Shown: positions 33,658-44,631, counted from the stretch's first letter. The stretch is DNA of 64,000 nucleotides from Enterococcus raffinosus (GCF_018917525.1 NZ_JAHLOS010000004.1:62001-126000); one strand, 5' to 3'. A program made the numbers and translations. Notes: a model not told the origin generated them from the letters alone.

Positions 33658-34415
33658 TCGATAGTCTGATTTTGTATTTTCAATTTTTTACTCGAATACC
33701 GATTCCGATCGTAGTTGATGAACCTGAAGAAAAAATGCGTTCAGGCGTCCGTTTTTTTTCGCTGTTCGGATTAATGCTTGGCTTTTTAGAGGCGGTCGTC
33801 TATTGGCCGTTACAGCATTTTTTTAGTCCTAGTATTGCTTGGATTATGATATTGTTTCTTGATGTGATGTTAACTGGGGGCTTTCATTTAGATGCTTTAT
33901 CGGATATGGCTGACGGTCTGTTTTCTTCTCGTGATAAAGATCGTATGCTGGAAATCATGAAGGACAGCCGCGTTGGTAGTAACGGCGTTTTGGCTATCGT
34001 TTTTTATTATCTACTTTTAGTCTTTAGCTTTTTAGTGCTGCTTCCCAATCTCAATATCCGATTGCAATCGACTGTTATTTTATTGTTGAATCTTGTAGGG
34101 AAAAATGGAATCAGTTTATTGTTTTATCAGATGCAGTATGCTGGAAATAATTCTCAAGGATTAGGTACTACCTTTTTGAATGTAAAAAAGCAAAATGTCT
34201 TAATTTGTCAGTTATTTTCTTTTTTTGTGTTGTTCATTTTTTTAGGTAGAGCAGGGATTGTATGTTTTATTGTTAACCTTTTAGTTGTTTGGCTTTATCG
34301 CAGATTAGTCATTAGTAAAGTTGGTGGTTTTAATGGCGATACTTTAGGCGCCTGTTCGCCTATCTCACAAGTAGTATTTTTATTGACTTTAATTCTAATG
34401 AGAGGTTTTTTATGA
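33654..34415 (+). CDS. cobS: Cobalamin synthase (adenosylcobinamide-GDP ribazoletransferase)
   Basis: The 253-aa membrane protein joins adenosylcobinamide-GDP with alpha-ribazole or its phosphate. It has FFTRIPIP at the N-terminus and the conserved GGFHLDALSDMADGLFSSRDKDRMLEI stretch (read in two parts: GGFHLDALSDMADG then FSSRDKDRMLEI). Several hydrophobic segments follow. It overlaps cobC by 4 bases. Confidence 0.94.
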   Translation: MIDSLILYFQFFTRIPIPIVVDEPEEKMRSGVRFFSLFGLMLGFLEAVVYWPLQHFFSPSIAWIMILFLDVMLTGGFHLDALSDMADGLFSSRDKDRMLEIMKDSRVGSNGVLAIVFYYLLLVFSFLVLLPNLNIRLQSTVILLLNLVGKNGISLLFYQMQYAGNNSQGLGTTFLNVKKQNVLICQLFSFFVLFIFLGRAGIVCFIVNLLVVWLYRRLVISKVGGFNGDTLGACSPISQVVFLLTLILMRGFL

Positions 34416-34984
34416 AAATCATTTTGATTCGTCATGGAGAAACAGAATACAATCGAAGTCACTTATTTTATGGAAAAACAGATGTATCCTTGAACGACAC
34501 TGGGGTTCAACAGGCTTATCTGTTGAATGAAAAATTAGCGGGAATGTGGCTTGAGGTACCTATTTATACAAGTAGTTTGAAACGAACGATCGAAACAGCA
34601 GAATTGATCTTTCCAGGCCAAAAAAAAATCTCCTTAAAAGAACTAGATGAAAAAGATTTTGGGTTGTGGGAAGGATTAAGTGCGGATCAAATAAACGAGA
34701 AATTCCCAGAAGAATGGGAAAAATGGTTAATATCTCCCTTTGAGATAACTCCAGCAAATGCGGAAAAATTTTCGGATTTTCAGCAACGTGTCTTAGCCTG
34801 TTTAGAAACGCTGCTTAAAAAAAAGCAAGATTTTGTAATTGTTGGACACCTGGGCGTATTGCGAGTTATTTTGAAAAACTGGTTTCCGGAGTATGAATTT
34901 TGGGAAATCGCATTGGAGCAGGGGAACTATACGCTAGTTGAAGTTGGAGAGTTAACAACAAAGGTAATTGAGTGGAATAAGTAG
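34412..34984 (+). CDS. cobC: Alpha-ribazole phosphatase (histidine phosphatase family)
   Basis: The 190-aa product starts with the phosphoglycerate-mutase-like RHGETEYNRSHLFYGKTD motif and has VGHLGVLRV with the second catalytic His. Linked to cobU and cobS, it most likely removes the 5'-phosphate from adenosylcobalamin phosphate or alpha-ribazole phosphate. It is the last gene of the operon. Confidence 0.88.
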   Translation: MKIILIRHGETEYNRSHLFYGKTDVSLNDTGVQQAYLLNEKLAGMWLEVPIYTSSLKRTIETAELIFPGQKKISLKELDEKDFGLWEGLSADQINEKFPEEWEKWLISPFEITPANAEKFSDFQQRVLACLETLLKKKQDFVIVGHLGVLRVILKNWFPEYEFWEIALEQGNYTLVEVGELTTKVIEWNK

Positions 34985-35048
34985 CTGCCACCCTTTTGAA
35001 TCTAGTGAGCTAATTTATTAACTATCTAAAAGGACTTAACTGAATAAA

Positions 35049-35093
35049 TGACGACTGACCGTAAACTATTTAGCTTAGCGGTTTTTTTGTCGT
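35049..35093 (+). terminator. Probable terminator of the cobalamin operon
   Basis: ACCG (35058-35061) pairs with CGGT (35079-35082), with TAA/TTA inside, and seven T follow. An outer ACGAC/GTCGT pairing encloses them. The stem has a bulge, so the call is moderate. Confidence 0.5.
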
Positions 35094-35249
35094 TGTTTTT
35101 CATTTTTAGGAATCATTAATGACAGTAATAGCAAGAGTTTATAAAAAAATCGTAAAAAGCATACGCTAATAATGAAGAAGATTCGTTTTGGTATACACTG
35201 GATAGGTAGTTTAGGAAACTTATTTCTATTTTTAAAGTGAGGATTTCGA

Positions 35250-36143
35250 ATGAAGGTTTTCAAACGTGTGATCTTAATTATTTTAGGCCTATTGTTAGTT
35301 TTTGAATGTTACCTAATTTTTTCATTTTTACAAGGTTATGAATCAACCAAAAACGCCCAGTCGAAGCAAACGATTCCCTTCAATGGAGAAGAGGCTCCGG
35401 ATCAGAATGATTTGAACATTTTGATTATCGATACCGATTCTCGCGGAGAAGATCGCGGTCGATCAGATTCCTTGATGGTTGCTCATTACGATCAAAAAAA
35501 GAAACAACCTAAATTAATCTCAATTATGCGAGATAGTTATGTTGACATTCCTGGTCATGGGAAAGATAAAATTAATGCGGCATATTCTTATGGTGGGATT
35601 GAATTAGTACGAAAAACGCTAAAAGAAAATTTTGATCTTCCAATTGAATATTATGTCACGATTAATTTCGATCATTTTAAAGAAGCGATTGATAGTTTGT
35701 TTCCAAAAGGTGTAACTATTGATGCGGAAAAGGACCTAGATTTGGATCAAGTATTTATTAAAGCGGGCAAACAAAAAATGAATGGGAATACATTGTTACA
35801 GTATTCTCGATTCCGTGAAGATGAGGAAGGTGATTTTGGTCGAATTCGCAGACAACAGCAAGTACTTTCAGCCATCTCGCAGCAAGTTACAAATGTTACT
35901 TCATTAAGTAAATTGCCAAAAACAACTGGAAAGCTATTGGGCTATGTTGACACAAATTTATCTGAAAGTACGATTTTAAGTGTAGGCAAGGATTTTGCTT
36001 TAGGTGATACTAAAAAAATTGAAACTCTAGCTGTACCAATCGATAAAACTTGGGAATTTAACAATAATACGCCAAGTGGAAGTGTTTTAGAACTAGATAC
36101 CGAAGCAAATGCAAAAGCAATTCAAACGTTTTTAACAGAATAG
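35250..36143 (+). CDS. LytR-CpsA-Psr (LCP) family wall-polymer ligase
   Basis: The 297-aa protein has one N-terminal membrane anchor (about residues 6-30) and an extracellular LCP domain: DTDSRGEDRGRSDSLMVAHYD, SIMRDSYVDIPG, KINAAYSYGG, and LLQYSRFREDEEGDFGRI with the conserved Arg residues. LCP proteins attach wall teichoic acids or polysaccharides to peptidoglycan. Several copies per genome are usual, so the polymer handled here is unknown. Confidence 0.9.
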   Translation: MKVFKRVILIILGLLLVFECYLIFSFLQGYESTKNAQSKQTIPFNGEEAPDQNDLNILIIDTDSRGEDRGRSDSLMVAHYDQKKKQPKLISIMRDSYVDIPGHGKDKINAAYSYGGIELVRKTLKENFDLPIEYYVTINFDHFKEAIDSLFPKGVTIDAEKDLDLDQVFIKAGKQKMNGNTLLQYSRFREDEEGDFGRIRRQQQVLSAISQQVTNVTSLSKLPKTTGKLLGYVDTNLSESTILSVGKDFALGDTKKIETLAVPIDKTWEFNNNTPSGSVLELDTEANAKAIQTFLTE

Positions 36144-36165
36144 TCGAATAAAACGTACTATTTTT

Positions 36166-36194
36166 AAGCCAATGGAATACTCGTTGGCTTTTTC
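36166..36194 (+). terminator. LCP gene terminator
   Basis: AAGCCAA (36166-36172) pairs with TTGGCTT (36184-36190), followed by TTTCTT. Confidence 0.75.
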
Positions 36195-36254
36195 TTGTGT
36201 TCTGTCAAAATCGAACAACCATTAATTTTTTAGACAAATCGATCAATTTGTTTA

Positions 36255-36284
36255 TTAACATATTTGTATGATTTTAGCTATAAT
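36255..36284 (+). promoter_or_regulatory. Promoter of the coiled-coil surface protein
   Basis: TTAACA (36255-36260) and a consensus TATAAT (36279-36284) are 18 bases apart, just upstream of the gene at 36310. Confidence 0.65.
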
Positions 36285-36309
36285 CCTTGTCGAGGGGATG
36301 AAATAATTA

Positions 36310-37185
36310 ATGAAGAAATTAGCTTTAATCGTATTATGTAGTGGTATCGCTGCGAATTTTTTTTGGTTCAACACAGACGCCTTCGCAAGTGTGGCTAATT
36401 CAGAAGTTAAGATAACAGATACATCAGAAACTTTCGATAGTACAACCGCTTCTAATGAACTAACAAATAGACAGACAGAAATAGAGGCTGCTTTAAAATT
36501 GGCTCAGCAACAATTTGAAGCGCGCCAAAAACAGATTGCACAAGATATTGCTGAGGCTCAGGAGCATTCACAGAAACGGCATGAAGATCTGCATAATGAT
36601 CTTGCTGCGATTCGAGATCAATTAGATCAGACGCACAATGATTTTCAAAATCATTTTAATGAGGTGAATAATCACATTCAAACAGATCACGCCACAATGG
36701 AAGATCAATGGGCACAGGCGCAAAAGCAATTAGACCAAGCACGAGCGGATTTTAAACAAAGGATTGCTGAAGCTGAAAAATTGCAAGAGCAATTGAAGGC
36801 AGATCGTACAACGATTGAGCAAAGCCTTTCAAAGGCCAAAAGCAGCACACAGGCATTAAGTGGTCAGCTAGCAGAAGGAGCAGAAAACGCGCAAGCAGCT
36901 GTTTCGGATGTTCAAAATCGCACAGGGGATATCGAAGGCAGCATCAATCGAATCAAGGAGGTTCTTGATTCAGCTGGGGATGACCTTTCGGCAGATGGGA
37001 AAGAGGCAGAAATAACGCCCACGACCATGTCTGTAACGTCAAAAAAGACTGCTGATCAGCAACAAAATATACAAGCAAAGGAATACCCTAAAACAAATGA
37101 TCAAGCGAATCCTTCGCTTTCGCTAATCGGCTTTGGGATTATTGGGAGTATCTTTTTTTACTACACACGCAAATTCTACAAATAA
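36310..37185 (+). CDS. Secreted coiled-coil protein with sortase-like tail (YPKTN)
   Basis: The 291-aa product begins with a signal peptide (KKLALIVLCSGIAANFFWF, cleavage probably after DAFA). Residues about 50-225 form a Glu/Gln/Lys/Ala-rich coiled coil. The C-terminus has the layout of a sortase signal: YPKTND, a hydrophobic stretch SLIGFGIIGSIFFYY, then a positive tail TRKFYK. The motif differs from LPXTG at two positions, so covalent anchoring is uncertain and membrane retention is an alternative. It stands alone between terminators. No known family was recognised. Confidence 0.7.
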   Translation: MKKLALIVLCSGIAANFFWFNTDAFASVANSEVKITDTSETFDSTTASNELTNRQTEIEAALKLAQQQFEARQKQIAQDIAEAQEHSQKRHEDLHNDLAAIRDQLDQTHNDFQNHFNEVNNHIQTDHATMEDQWAQAQKQLDQARADFKQRIAEAEKLQEQLKADRTTIEQSLSKAKSSTQALSGQLAEGAENAQAAVSDVQNRTGDIEGSINRIKEVLDSAGDDLSADGKEAEITPTTMSVTSKKTADQQQNIQAKEYPKTNDQANPSLSLIGFGIIGSIFFYYTRKFYK

Positions 37186-37195
37186 AAATACAAAG

Positions 37196-37237
37196 CTCGA
37201 CGACCTGAAAAAAATTGTTCAGTAGCGTCGAGTTTTT
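37196..37237 (+). terminator. Terminator after the coiled-coil protein gene
   Basis: CTCGACG (37196-37202) pairs with CGTCGAG (37226-37232), with a TGA/TCA inner helix, followed by five T. Confidence 0.8.
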
Positions 37238-37350
37238 CTTATGAACGTAAAAAATACATTAGAAAAGCTTGATAAAAGCAAGTGTTTGTTTCTAACAATG
37301 AGATGTGTGTTAGAATACGTCTGTTACTACTACGAAGAAAGAGGAACGAG

Positions 37351-38499
37351 ATGACAAAATCTACTTCAGCCTACATTCACATCCCGTTTTGTGAACATAT
37401 TTGTTACTACTGCGACTTCAACAAAGTTTTTCTTGAAGGACAGCCTGTAGATGAATATATTGAAGCGTTGTTGAAAGAGGCACGCTTGGCGTTAAGTCAG
37501 AATCCAGTGGAAAATATGAAGACACTCTACGTCGGAGGCGGTACGCCAACGTCTTTAAATGCGACACAATTAGATCGCTTATTAAGTGGTTTGCGCCAAA
37601 TTCTTCCATATAATAATGGAGAATTTACAGTAGAGGCGAATCCTGGTGATTTGACTGCTGATAAGTTAAATGTAATGAAAAATTATGGAGTCAATCGCTT
37701 ATCAATGGGTGTTCAAACATTTGATGATCGTTTGCTGAAAAAAATCGGCCGTAAACATACAGCACAGGATGTGTATGATACGATCCAATTGCTAGAAGAA
37801 AAAGATTTTAGGAATGTAACGATTGATTTAATTTATGCATTGCCGGGTCAATCCCTAGAAAGTTTTCGTGATACGGTAATACGAGCCTTGGCTTTGGATT
37901 TACCACATTATGCACTGTATTCATTGATTTTAGAGAATCAAACGATGTTTATGAATTGGGTTAGACGTGGGAAAATGCATCTTCCTGAGCAAGAATTAGA
38001 GGCACAAATGTATGCAGAAACTATCGAGGCGATGGAAAAAGCGGGACGAAAGCAATATGAGATCAGCAATTTTGCAAAACCTGGTTTTGAAAGCCAGCAC
38101 AATTTAGTCTACTGGAATAATCAAAATTATTTTGGCCTGGGGGCGGGTGCTAGCGGCTATCTTGGAAATCGACGATATAAAAATCGTGGGCCGATCCAGC
38201 ATTACTTAAAGTCATTGAAAAACGATCAGCTCCCTGTGTTAGAAGAAGAAATCCTTACTCAAAAAGCTCAGATTGAAGAGGAGATGTTCCTAGGCTTAAG
38301 AAAAATTTTAGGTGTTGATAAAACCGTTTTTGAAAATCGTTTTGGTCTCAGTATGATGGATGTATATGGTGAGGTAATCGAAAAATTAAAGCAGCAAAAG
38401 CTGATAACAGAGACGAATTCAAGGGTTTGCCTGTCTGAGGAGGGCCTGTTTCGAGGGAACGATGTTTTCGAGGAGTTTTTACTAAGCAAGGATAATTAG
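37351..38499 (+). CDS. hemW: Radical SAM heme chaperone HemW
   Basis: The 382-aa product has the radical-SAM motif CEHICYYCDF near residue 15, YVGGGTPTSL, and the C-terminal HemW domain. Members were once annotated as oxygen-independent coproporphyrinogen oxidase, but this class lacks features of HemN and is thought to deliver heme. ATG 37351 has an AGAGG site; the frame is open further upstream without a good start. The TAG stop lies inside the first CIRCE element. Position just before hrcA is common in Firmicutes. Confidence 0.9.
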   Translation: MTKSTSAYIHIPFCEHICYYCDFNKVFLEGQPVDEYIEALLKEARLALSQNPVENMKTLYVGGGTPTSLNATQLDRLLSGLRQILPYNNGEFTVEANPGDLTADKLNVMKNYGVNRLSMGVQTFDDRLLKKIGRKHTAQDVYDTIQLLEEKDFRNVTIDLIYALPGQSLESFRDTVIRALALDLPHYALYSLILENQTMFMNWVRRGKMHLPEQELEAQMYAETIEAMEKAGRKQYEISNFAKPGFESQHNLVYWNNQNYFGLGAGASGYLGNRRYKNRGPIQHYLKSLKNDQLPVLEEEILTQKAQIEEEMFLGLRKILGVDKTVFENRFGLSMMDVYGEVIEKLKQQKLITETNSRVCLSEEGLFRGNDVFEEFLLSKDN

Positions 38500-38528
38500 C
38501 ACTCTCATATCGAGAGTGCTAATTTTTT
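38496..38528 (+). promoter_or_regulatory. CIRCE element 1, doubling as hemW terminator
   Basis: TTAGCACTC (38496-38504), nine bases, then GAGTGCTAA (38514-38522): an exact consensus CIRCE operator for HrcA. It overlaps the hemW stop codon and is followed by TTTTTT, so the same hairpin can terminate hemW transcription. Confidence 0.95.
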
Positions 38529-38539
38529 GTATTTTTTCC

Positions 38540-38568
38540 TTGACTTATATAGAAGTTGTTGGTATATT
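38540..38568 (+). promoter_or_regulatory. SigA promoter of the hrcA-grpE-dnaK operon
   Basis: TTGACT (38540-38545) and TATATT (38563-38568) are separated by 17 bases, and lie between the two CIRCE elements. Confidence 0.85.
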
Positions 38569-38578
38569 AATAATCGAG

Positions 38579-38605
38579 TTAGCACTTAAAAAGAAAGAGT
38601 GCTAA
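38579..38605 (+). promoter_or_regulatory. CIRCE element 2 in the hrcA leader
   Basis: TTAGCACTT, nine bases, then GAGTGCTAA: one mismatch to consensus, at the last base of the left arm. It begins 10 bases after the -10 box, over the transcription start region. Confidence 0.95.
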
Positions 38606-38621
38606 CTAAAGGATGAGAAGA

Positions 38622-39662
38622 ATGTTAACGGAAAGACAAAAACTGATTCTCAGCTTGATCATCAAAAATTTTACCAATACGGGTCAACCGGTCGGATCAA
38701 AAAGTTTGATGGAAGAAGGCGTAAAAGCAAGCTCCGCAACTATCCGCAATGATATGAAGGCGCTAGAGGAATTAGGTATGTTGGAGAAAACCCATTCTTC
38801 ATCGGGGAGAATCCCATCCGCTTTAGGCTATCGTTATTATGTGGATCATCTACTAACGCCAGCTAAGGTGAGTAATCAAGAAGTAGACCAGATTCGTAGA
38901 TCGCTAAAGAAAGATATTCATGAGATTGATGATATCATTCAGCAGTCTGCCAAAATACTTTCACAAGTTACCAGCTATACGGCGTTCTCGCTTGGACCAG
39001 AAATGAAAGATCGGACATTGACCGGCTTTCGGATTGTTCCATTGAATGACCGACAAATACTGGCGATTATTGTCACAGACAAGGGAAATGTTGAGAGCCA
39101 AGTTTTTCGTATTCCTGAGAATGTTGACAGTCAGGACCTTGAAAAAATGGTTCGTATCATTAATGATCGTTTAGTAGGTCAGCCTTTGGTCAGCGTCTAT
39201 CAGAAATTGAGAACCGAGATTCCAATGATTTTACATCGCTATTTTCAAACGACGGAAGGAATCAGTCATCTGTTTGATGTGATTTTGAACGACGCTTTCG
39301 AGGATAAGGTGTTTGTCAGTGGACGAATGAATATTTTGAATTTCAATCCGGATCAAGACTTTAACCATGTGAAATCAATGTATTCATTGATGCAGAATTC
39401 GGATGAGCTGACACAATTACTGTTACCTTCTGATAGTGATATTCATGTTCGGATTGGTACGGAGATGGGCAATGACTTGTTTGATCACCTAAGTATGATT
39501 CAAGCAAATTATGAAATTCGCGGGCACGGTCGTGGAACGATTGCTTTATTGGGTCCGACATCGATGCCATATTCAAAAATTTTTGGGCTATTGGAAGTTT
39601 TCCGATATGAGTTGACAAATGCATTGGATGATTATTATCGTTCTTTGGGTTTGTATCACTAG
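38622..39662 (+). CDS. hrcA: Heat-inducible transcription repressor HrcA
   Basis: The 346-aa repressor has an N-terminal winged helix (MLTERQKLILSLI, GQPVGSKSL, ASSATIRNDMKALEELGML) and the HrcA core with FRIVPLNDRQILAIIVTD. It binds CIRCE and is kept active by GroEL. ATG 38622 has AAAGG 9 bases upstream and matches the family start; ATG 38613 is too close to that site. Both CIRCE sites upstream show autoregulation. Confidence 0.96.
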   Translation: MLTERQKLILSLIIKNFTNTGQPVGSKSLMEEGVKASSATIRNDMKALEELGMLEKTHSSSGRIPSALGYRYYVDHLLTPAKVSNQEVDQIRRSLKKDIHEIDDIIQQSAKILSQVTSYTAFSLGPEMKDRTLTGFRIVPLNDRQILAIIVTDKGNVESQVFRIPENVDSQDLEKMVRIINDRLVGQPLVSVYQKLRTEIPMILHRYFQTTEGISHLFDVILNDAFEDKVFVSGRMNILNFNPDQDFNHVKSMYSLMQNSDELTQLLLPSDSDIHVRIGTEMGNDLFDHLSMIQANYEIRGHGRGTIALLGPTSMPYSKIFGLLEVFRYELTNALDDYYRSLGLYH

Positions 39663-39695
39663 AAACGATTCCTACAAAGAAAGGGAGTACGCGCA

Positions 39696-40253
39696 GTGGC
39701 AGAAGAAAAGAAACAAGAAGTTGAAGAAGAATTAGACGAAGTCGAATCGAAAGAAACAGAATCGACTGAGAAAGAAGCGGAAGACATTGACATTCCAGAA
39801 GTTTCGGAAGTTGAAGAATTGACGAACAAGTTTAACGAAATGGAAGACAAATTTTTACGAGCTCGTGCTGAGATCGCAAATATGTCCAACCGCAACAAGA
39901 ACGAGCGGGAACAGCTAGTTCGCTATCGTTCAAAAGATCTTGGCAAGAAATTATTGCCAGCGATCGACAATTTAGAAAGAGCCCTAGCAACTGAGGTTAC
40001 TGACGATCAAGGCGCTAGCCTGAAAAAAGGAGTAGAAATGGTCCTTGAAAGTTTAACCGTTGCATTAAAAGAAGAAGGCATCACAGAAATCAAAGCGGAA
40101 GGTGAAACATTTGATCCGAATCTGCATCAAGCAGTGCAAACTGTTCCGGCAGAGGACAAGGTAAAACCTGAAACAATTGTGAATGTGCTGCAAAAAGGGT
40201 ATCAGCTACATGATCGCGTATTGCGACCAGCAATGGTGATCGTGGCTCAATAA
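39696..40253 (+). CDS. grpE: Nucleotide exchange factor GrpE
   Basis: The 185-aa product has a long acidic N-terminus (Glu-rich to about residue 45), a coiled coil with [16 protein letters not shown], and the C-terminal GrpE beta domain ([30 protein letters not shown]). It releases ADP from DnaK. The start codon is GTG, with AAAGGGAG upstream. Confidence 0.95.
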   Translation: MAEEKKQEVEEELDEVESKETESTEKEAEDIDIPEVSEVEELTNKFNEMEDKFLRARAEIANMSNRNKNEREQLVRYRSKDLGKKLLPAIDNLERALATEVTDDQGASLKKGVEMVLESLTVALKEEGITEIKAEGETFDPNLHQAVQTVPAEDKVKPETIVNVLQKGYQLHDRVLRPAMVIVAQ

Positions 40254-40280
40254 TATATAAACTACTAATTAAACATATAA

Positions 40281-42131
<1,851 letters not shown>

Positions 42132-42144
42132 TTGATTCGTTACT

Positions 42145-42176
42145 AAAGGCCAAAGTCATCGCTTTGGCCTTTTTTC
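42145..42176 (+). terminator. Terminator between dnaK and dnaJ
   Basis: An 11-bp stem (AAAGGCCAAAG / CTTTGGCCTTT) with a 6-base loop is followed by a T run. Confidence 0.9.
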
Positions 42177-42237
42177 TTTCAAGATTGGTGATTCCTTTAG
42201 AAAAAATCTAAGAAAAGTATCGTATCGATTTTGAGTG

Positions 42238-42246
42238 TGATACAAT
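42238..42246 (+). promoter_or_regulatory. Putative dnaJ promoter (extended -10)
   Basis: TGA followed by TACAAT (42241-42246) forms an extended -10, 35 bases before dnaJ. The -35 is poor. No CIRCE element is seen here. Confidence 0.45.
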
Positions 42247-42280
42247 ACTAACGATTCTATGAAATTATGGAGGGAAGCCA

Positions 42281-43441
42281 ATGGCTACAAAACGGGATTA
42301 TTACGAAGTCCTTGGGGTGCAAAAAGGCGCTTCGGATGATGAAATAAAAAAAGCATATCGTAAGCTTTCCAAGCAATACCACCCGGATATTAATAAAGAA
42401 GCTGATGCTGAAGAAAAGTTTAAGGAAATTTCTGAGGCTTACGAGATCCTAAGCGACCCACAAAAACGTGCTGCTTATGACCAATACGGTCATGCAGGTA
42501 CCGATCCAAACTTCGGTGCTGGCGGAGCAGGTGGCTTCGGAGGCGCTGGTGGATTTGGCGGAGCAGGCGGCTTTGGATTTGAAGATATTTTTGAATCCTT
42601 CTTTGGCGGCGGTGGTTCACGTCAAGCGGACCCTAAAGCACCAAGACAAGGGTCAGATCTGCAATATTCGATCAACTTGGAGTTTGAGGAAGCTATTTTT
42701 GGCGTGGAAAAAGATATTAAATACAACCGTGAAGAAACTTGTCATACATGTAACGGAAACGGTGCAAAACCTGGAACACAACCAGAAGTCTGTCATAAAT
42801 GTCATGGCTCCGGCTCAATCAATGTGGAACACCAAACGCCACTTGGTCGCGTAATGAGTCGTCAAACATGTGATGTTTGTCATGGAACTGGTAAAGAAAT
42901 TAAAGAACCTTGTCCAACCTGTCATGGTTCAGGTCATGAAAAACGTCCTCATACAGTCAAGGTGAAAGTCCCTGCTGGTGTAGAAGATGGGCAACAAATG
43001 CGCTTAGCTGATCAAGGAGAAGCTGGTATCAACGGAGGACCATACGGTGACTTGTATGTGGTCTTCAAAGTGAAACAAAGTGATATCTTTGATCGTGATG
43101 GCGCAGAAATCTATTACACATTGCCTCTAAGTTTTGTTCAGGCAGCCTTAGGTGATGAGATTAACATTCCAACTGTTCATGGCGATGTGAAATTAAAGGT
43201 GCCTGCTGGAACCCAAACAGGTGCGAAGTTTAGACTTCGTGGAAAAGGAGCACCAAGACTTCGTGGGAACACCAATGGCGATCAACAGGTAACGGTAAAA
43301 ATCGTCACACCGAAGAACTTGAACGAGAAACAACGGGAAGCTTTACGAGCATTTGCAGAAGCTGGCGGACAAACCGTTAGTGAACAAAAAGAGGAAGGTT
43401 TCTTTGGCAAGGTGAAGGATGCCTTTGGTGGCAAGAAATAA
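42281..43441 (+). CDS. dnaJ: Hsp40 co-chaperone DnaJ
   Basis: The 386-aa type I J-protein has a J domain with HPD ([10 protein letters not shown]), a Gly/Phe-rich linker (about residues 77-105), four zinc-binding repeats ([32 protein letters not shown]) and a C-terminal client-binding domain. It stimulates DnaK ATPase. It is separated from dnaK by a terminator and a 149-base gap. Confidence 0.97.
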   Translation: MATKRDYYEVLGVQKGASDDEIKKAYRKLSKQYHPDINKEADAEEKFKEISEAYEILSDPQKRAAYDQYGHAGTDPNFGAGGAGGFGGAGGFGGAGGFGFEDIFESFFGGGGSRQADPKAPRQGSDLQYSINLEFEEAIFGVEKDIKYNREETCHTCNGNGAKPGTQPEVCHKCHGSGSINVEHQTPLGRVMSRQTCDVCHGTGKEIKEPCPTCHGSGHEKRPHTVKVKVPAGVEDGQQMRLADQGEAGINGGPYGDLYVVFKVKQSDIFDRDGAEIYYTLPLSFVQAALGDEINIPTVHGDVKLKVPAGTQTGAKFRLRGKGAPRLRGNTNGDQQVTVKIVTPKNLNEKQREALRAFAEAGGQTVSEQKEEGFFGKVKDAFGGKK

Positions 43442-43446
43442 TTATG

Positions 43447-43486
43447 GAGACTCAGTCAATTCGCTGTTGATTGAGTCTCTTTTTTC
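43447..43486 (+). terminator. dnaJ terminator
   Basis: GAGACTCAGTCAA pairs with TTGATTGAGTCTC (one wobble) around a 7-base loop, followed by a T run. Confidence 0.9.
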
Positions 43487-43530
43487 TTTTACTATTAATG
43501 TGAAGAGAATATGTGTTGAAGGAGGTTCAT

Positions 43531-44526
43531 ATGGATAAATTGGACAAGCTATTTGATCGAATGACCAGAGACATGATGCATTACTTTATTGCGGGAGGAC
43601 TCGCTGAACCAGATGGACTTATTCGCACAGTCGAATTCTTTATAAGCTTCGTTGATAAAGGAAAGTTAAGTAGTAAGCTGTTAGACAAACAAATTGTGAA
43701 GGATGCTTTGATTCATCACATGCCTAAACACATGCCTCTATTTATAGATGAAAGTTTCTATGCGTATCAAATCCTTTTGGATCTCTATAGTGCGTTGTAT
43801 CATGAAAGAATTATTACTGAGGAAGAATGTAAGGACATGCACTATTTCATTTATCTTAATAAAACGGCCTTTTTGACTCGTATGAGCAATCCTAATTATT
43901 GGTCTAAAGCAAAATTAGCTATTATGGACGAGTGGCGTGAAGGAAATTTTGAAGTCGAAGACCCTTATAATATTGAATACTATGACCTTGAAGAGGCACC
44001 AAAAAGAAATGTTCCTGACAATATTTTAGCATTTCCTAAACAGAAAAAAATTGAGAGCCAAAAAACTAGTTATCTTGTTAGAGTTGACCTGAAAGGCTTC
44101 AAACCACCTATTTGGCGACGGTTAAAGATTCCAGCCGGCATCACTTATGAGCAGCTGCATCATATTCTCCAAATTAGTTTTGGATGGGAAGACAGCCATT
44201 TACATAGTTTCTTTGTAGATCGGACTAAAATGATTGGGCCGAGTGAACTAGAAATGTCGCAGTTTTCCGAAGAGCGACGATTAATTGATGAGGATTTTCA
44301 AGAAGGTGCAAAAATTGAATATATCTATGATTTTGGTTGTGATTGGGAGCATCAAATCATGGTTGAAAAGGTTCTTGTGAATGAAGCTGTGCAATTTCAG
44401 TATGCTGTTTGTGTAAAAGCGAAAGGGGATACACCGTTTGAAGATTCTCGCGGAGAAGAAATTTGGAAGGCCTTTGATCTGGCAGAAATAAACGCTAGGC
44501 TAGAACAGAAAAGAATCAGAAAATGA
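43531..44526 (+). CDS. Protein with C-terminal pRiA4b ORF-3-like (TnpR-like) domain
   Basis: The 331-aa product has an N-terminal helical part of unknown kind (residues 1 to about 180) and a C-terminal domain (SYLVRVDLKGFKPPIWRRLK, then LHHILQISFGWEDSHLHSF, then YIYDFGCDWEHQI) matching the plasmid pRiA4b ORF-3 / IS1096 passenger family. Despite the family name no recombinase activity is established. AAGGAGG lies 5 bases before ATG 43531. No transposon ends are visible, so it reads as an ordinary chromosomal gene. Confidence 0.75.
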   Translation: MDKLDKLFDRMTRDMMHYFIAGGLAEPDGLIRTVEFFISFVDKGKLSSKLLDKQIVKDALIHHMPKHMPLFIDESFYAYQILLDLYSALYHERIITEEECKDMHYFIYLNKTAFLTRMSNPNYWSKAKLAIMDEWREGNFEVEDPYNIEYYDLEEAPKRNVPDNILAFPKQKKIESQKTSYLVRVDLKGFKPPIWRRLKIPAGITYEQLHHILQISFGWEDSHLHSFFVDRTKMIGPSELEMSQFSEERRLIDEDFQEGAKIEYIYDFGCDWEHQIMVEKVLVNEAVQFQYAVCVKAKGDTPFEDSRGEEIWKAFDLAEINARLEQKRIRK

Positions 44527-44541
44527 TTAAAATCAAAATTA

Positions 44542-44576
44542 AAAAGAGTCTGGAATAAATTACTCCAGACTCTTTT
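44542..44576. terminator. Bidirectional terminator (convergent genes)
   Basis: A perfect 13-bp stem (AAAAGAGTCTGGA / TCCAGACTCTTTT) with a 9-base loop lies between the pRiA4b-like gene and mprF. Confidence 0.9.
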
Positions 44577-44631
44577 GAACTTTTTTAAAAGCGAATATTT
44601 ATTTACAAAATAATCACTAATATGAAAACAA

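Noticed and set aside
37282-37350. Upstream extension of hemW by 23 residues.
   Set aside because: The radical-SAM motif fits the family spacing from ATG 37351, which has its own ribosome site, and the extension is Arg-rich without counterpart.
43531-44526. Possible transposon, because of the IS1096/pRiA4b family name.
   Set aside because: No inverted repeats, target duplication or transposase are seen around the gene.
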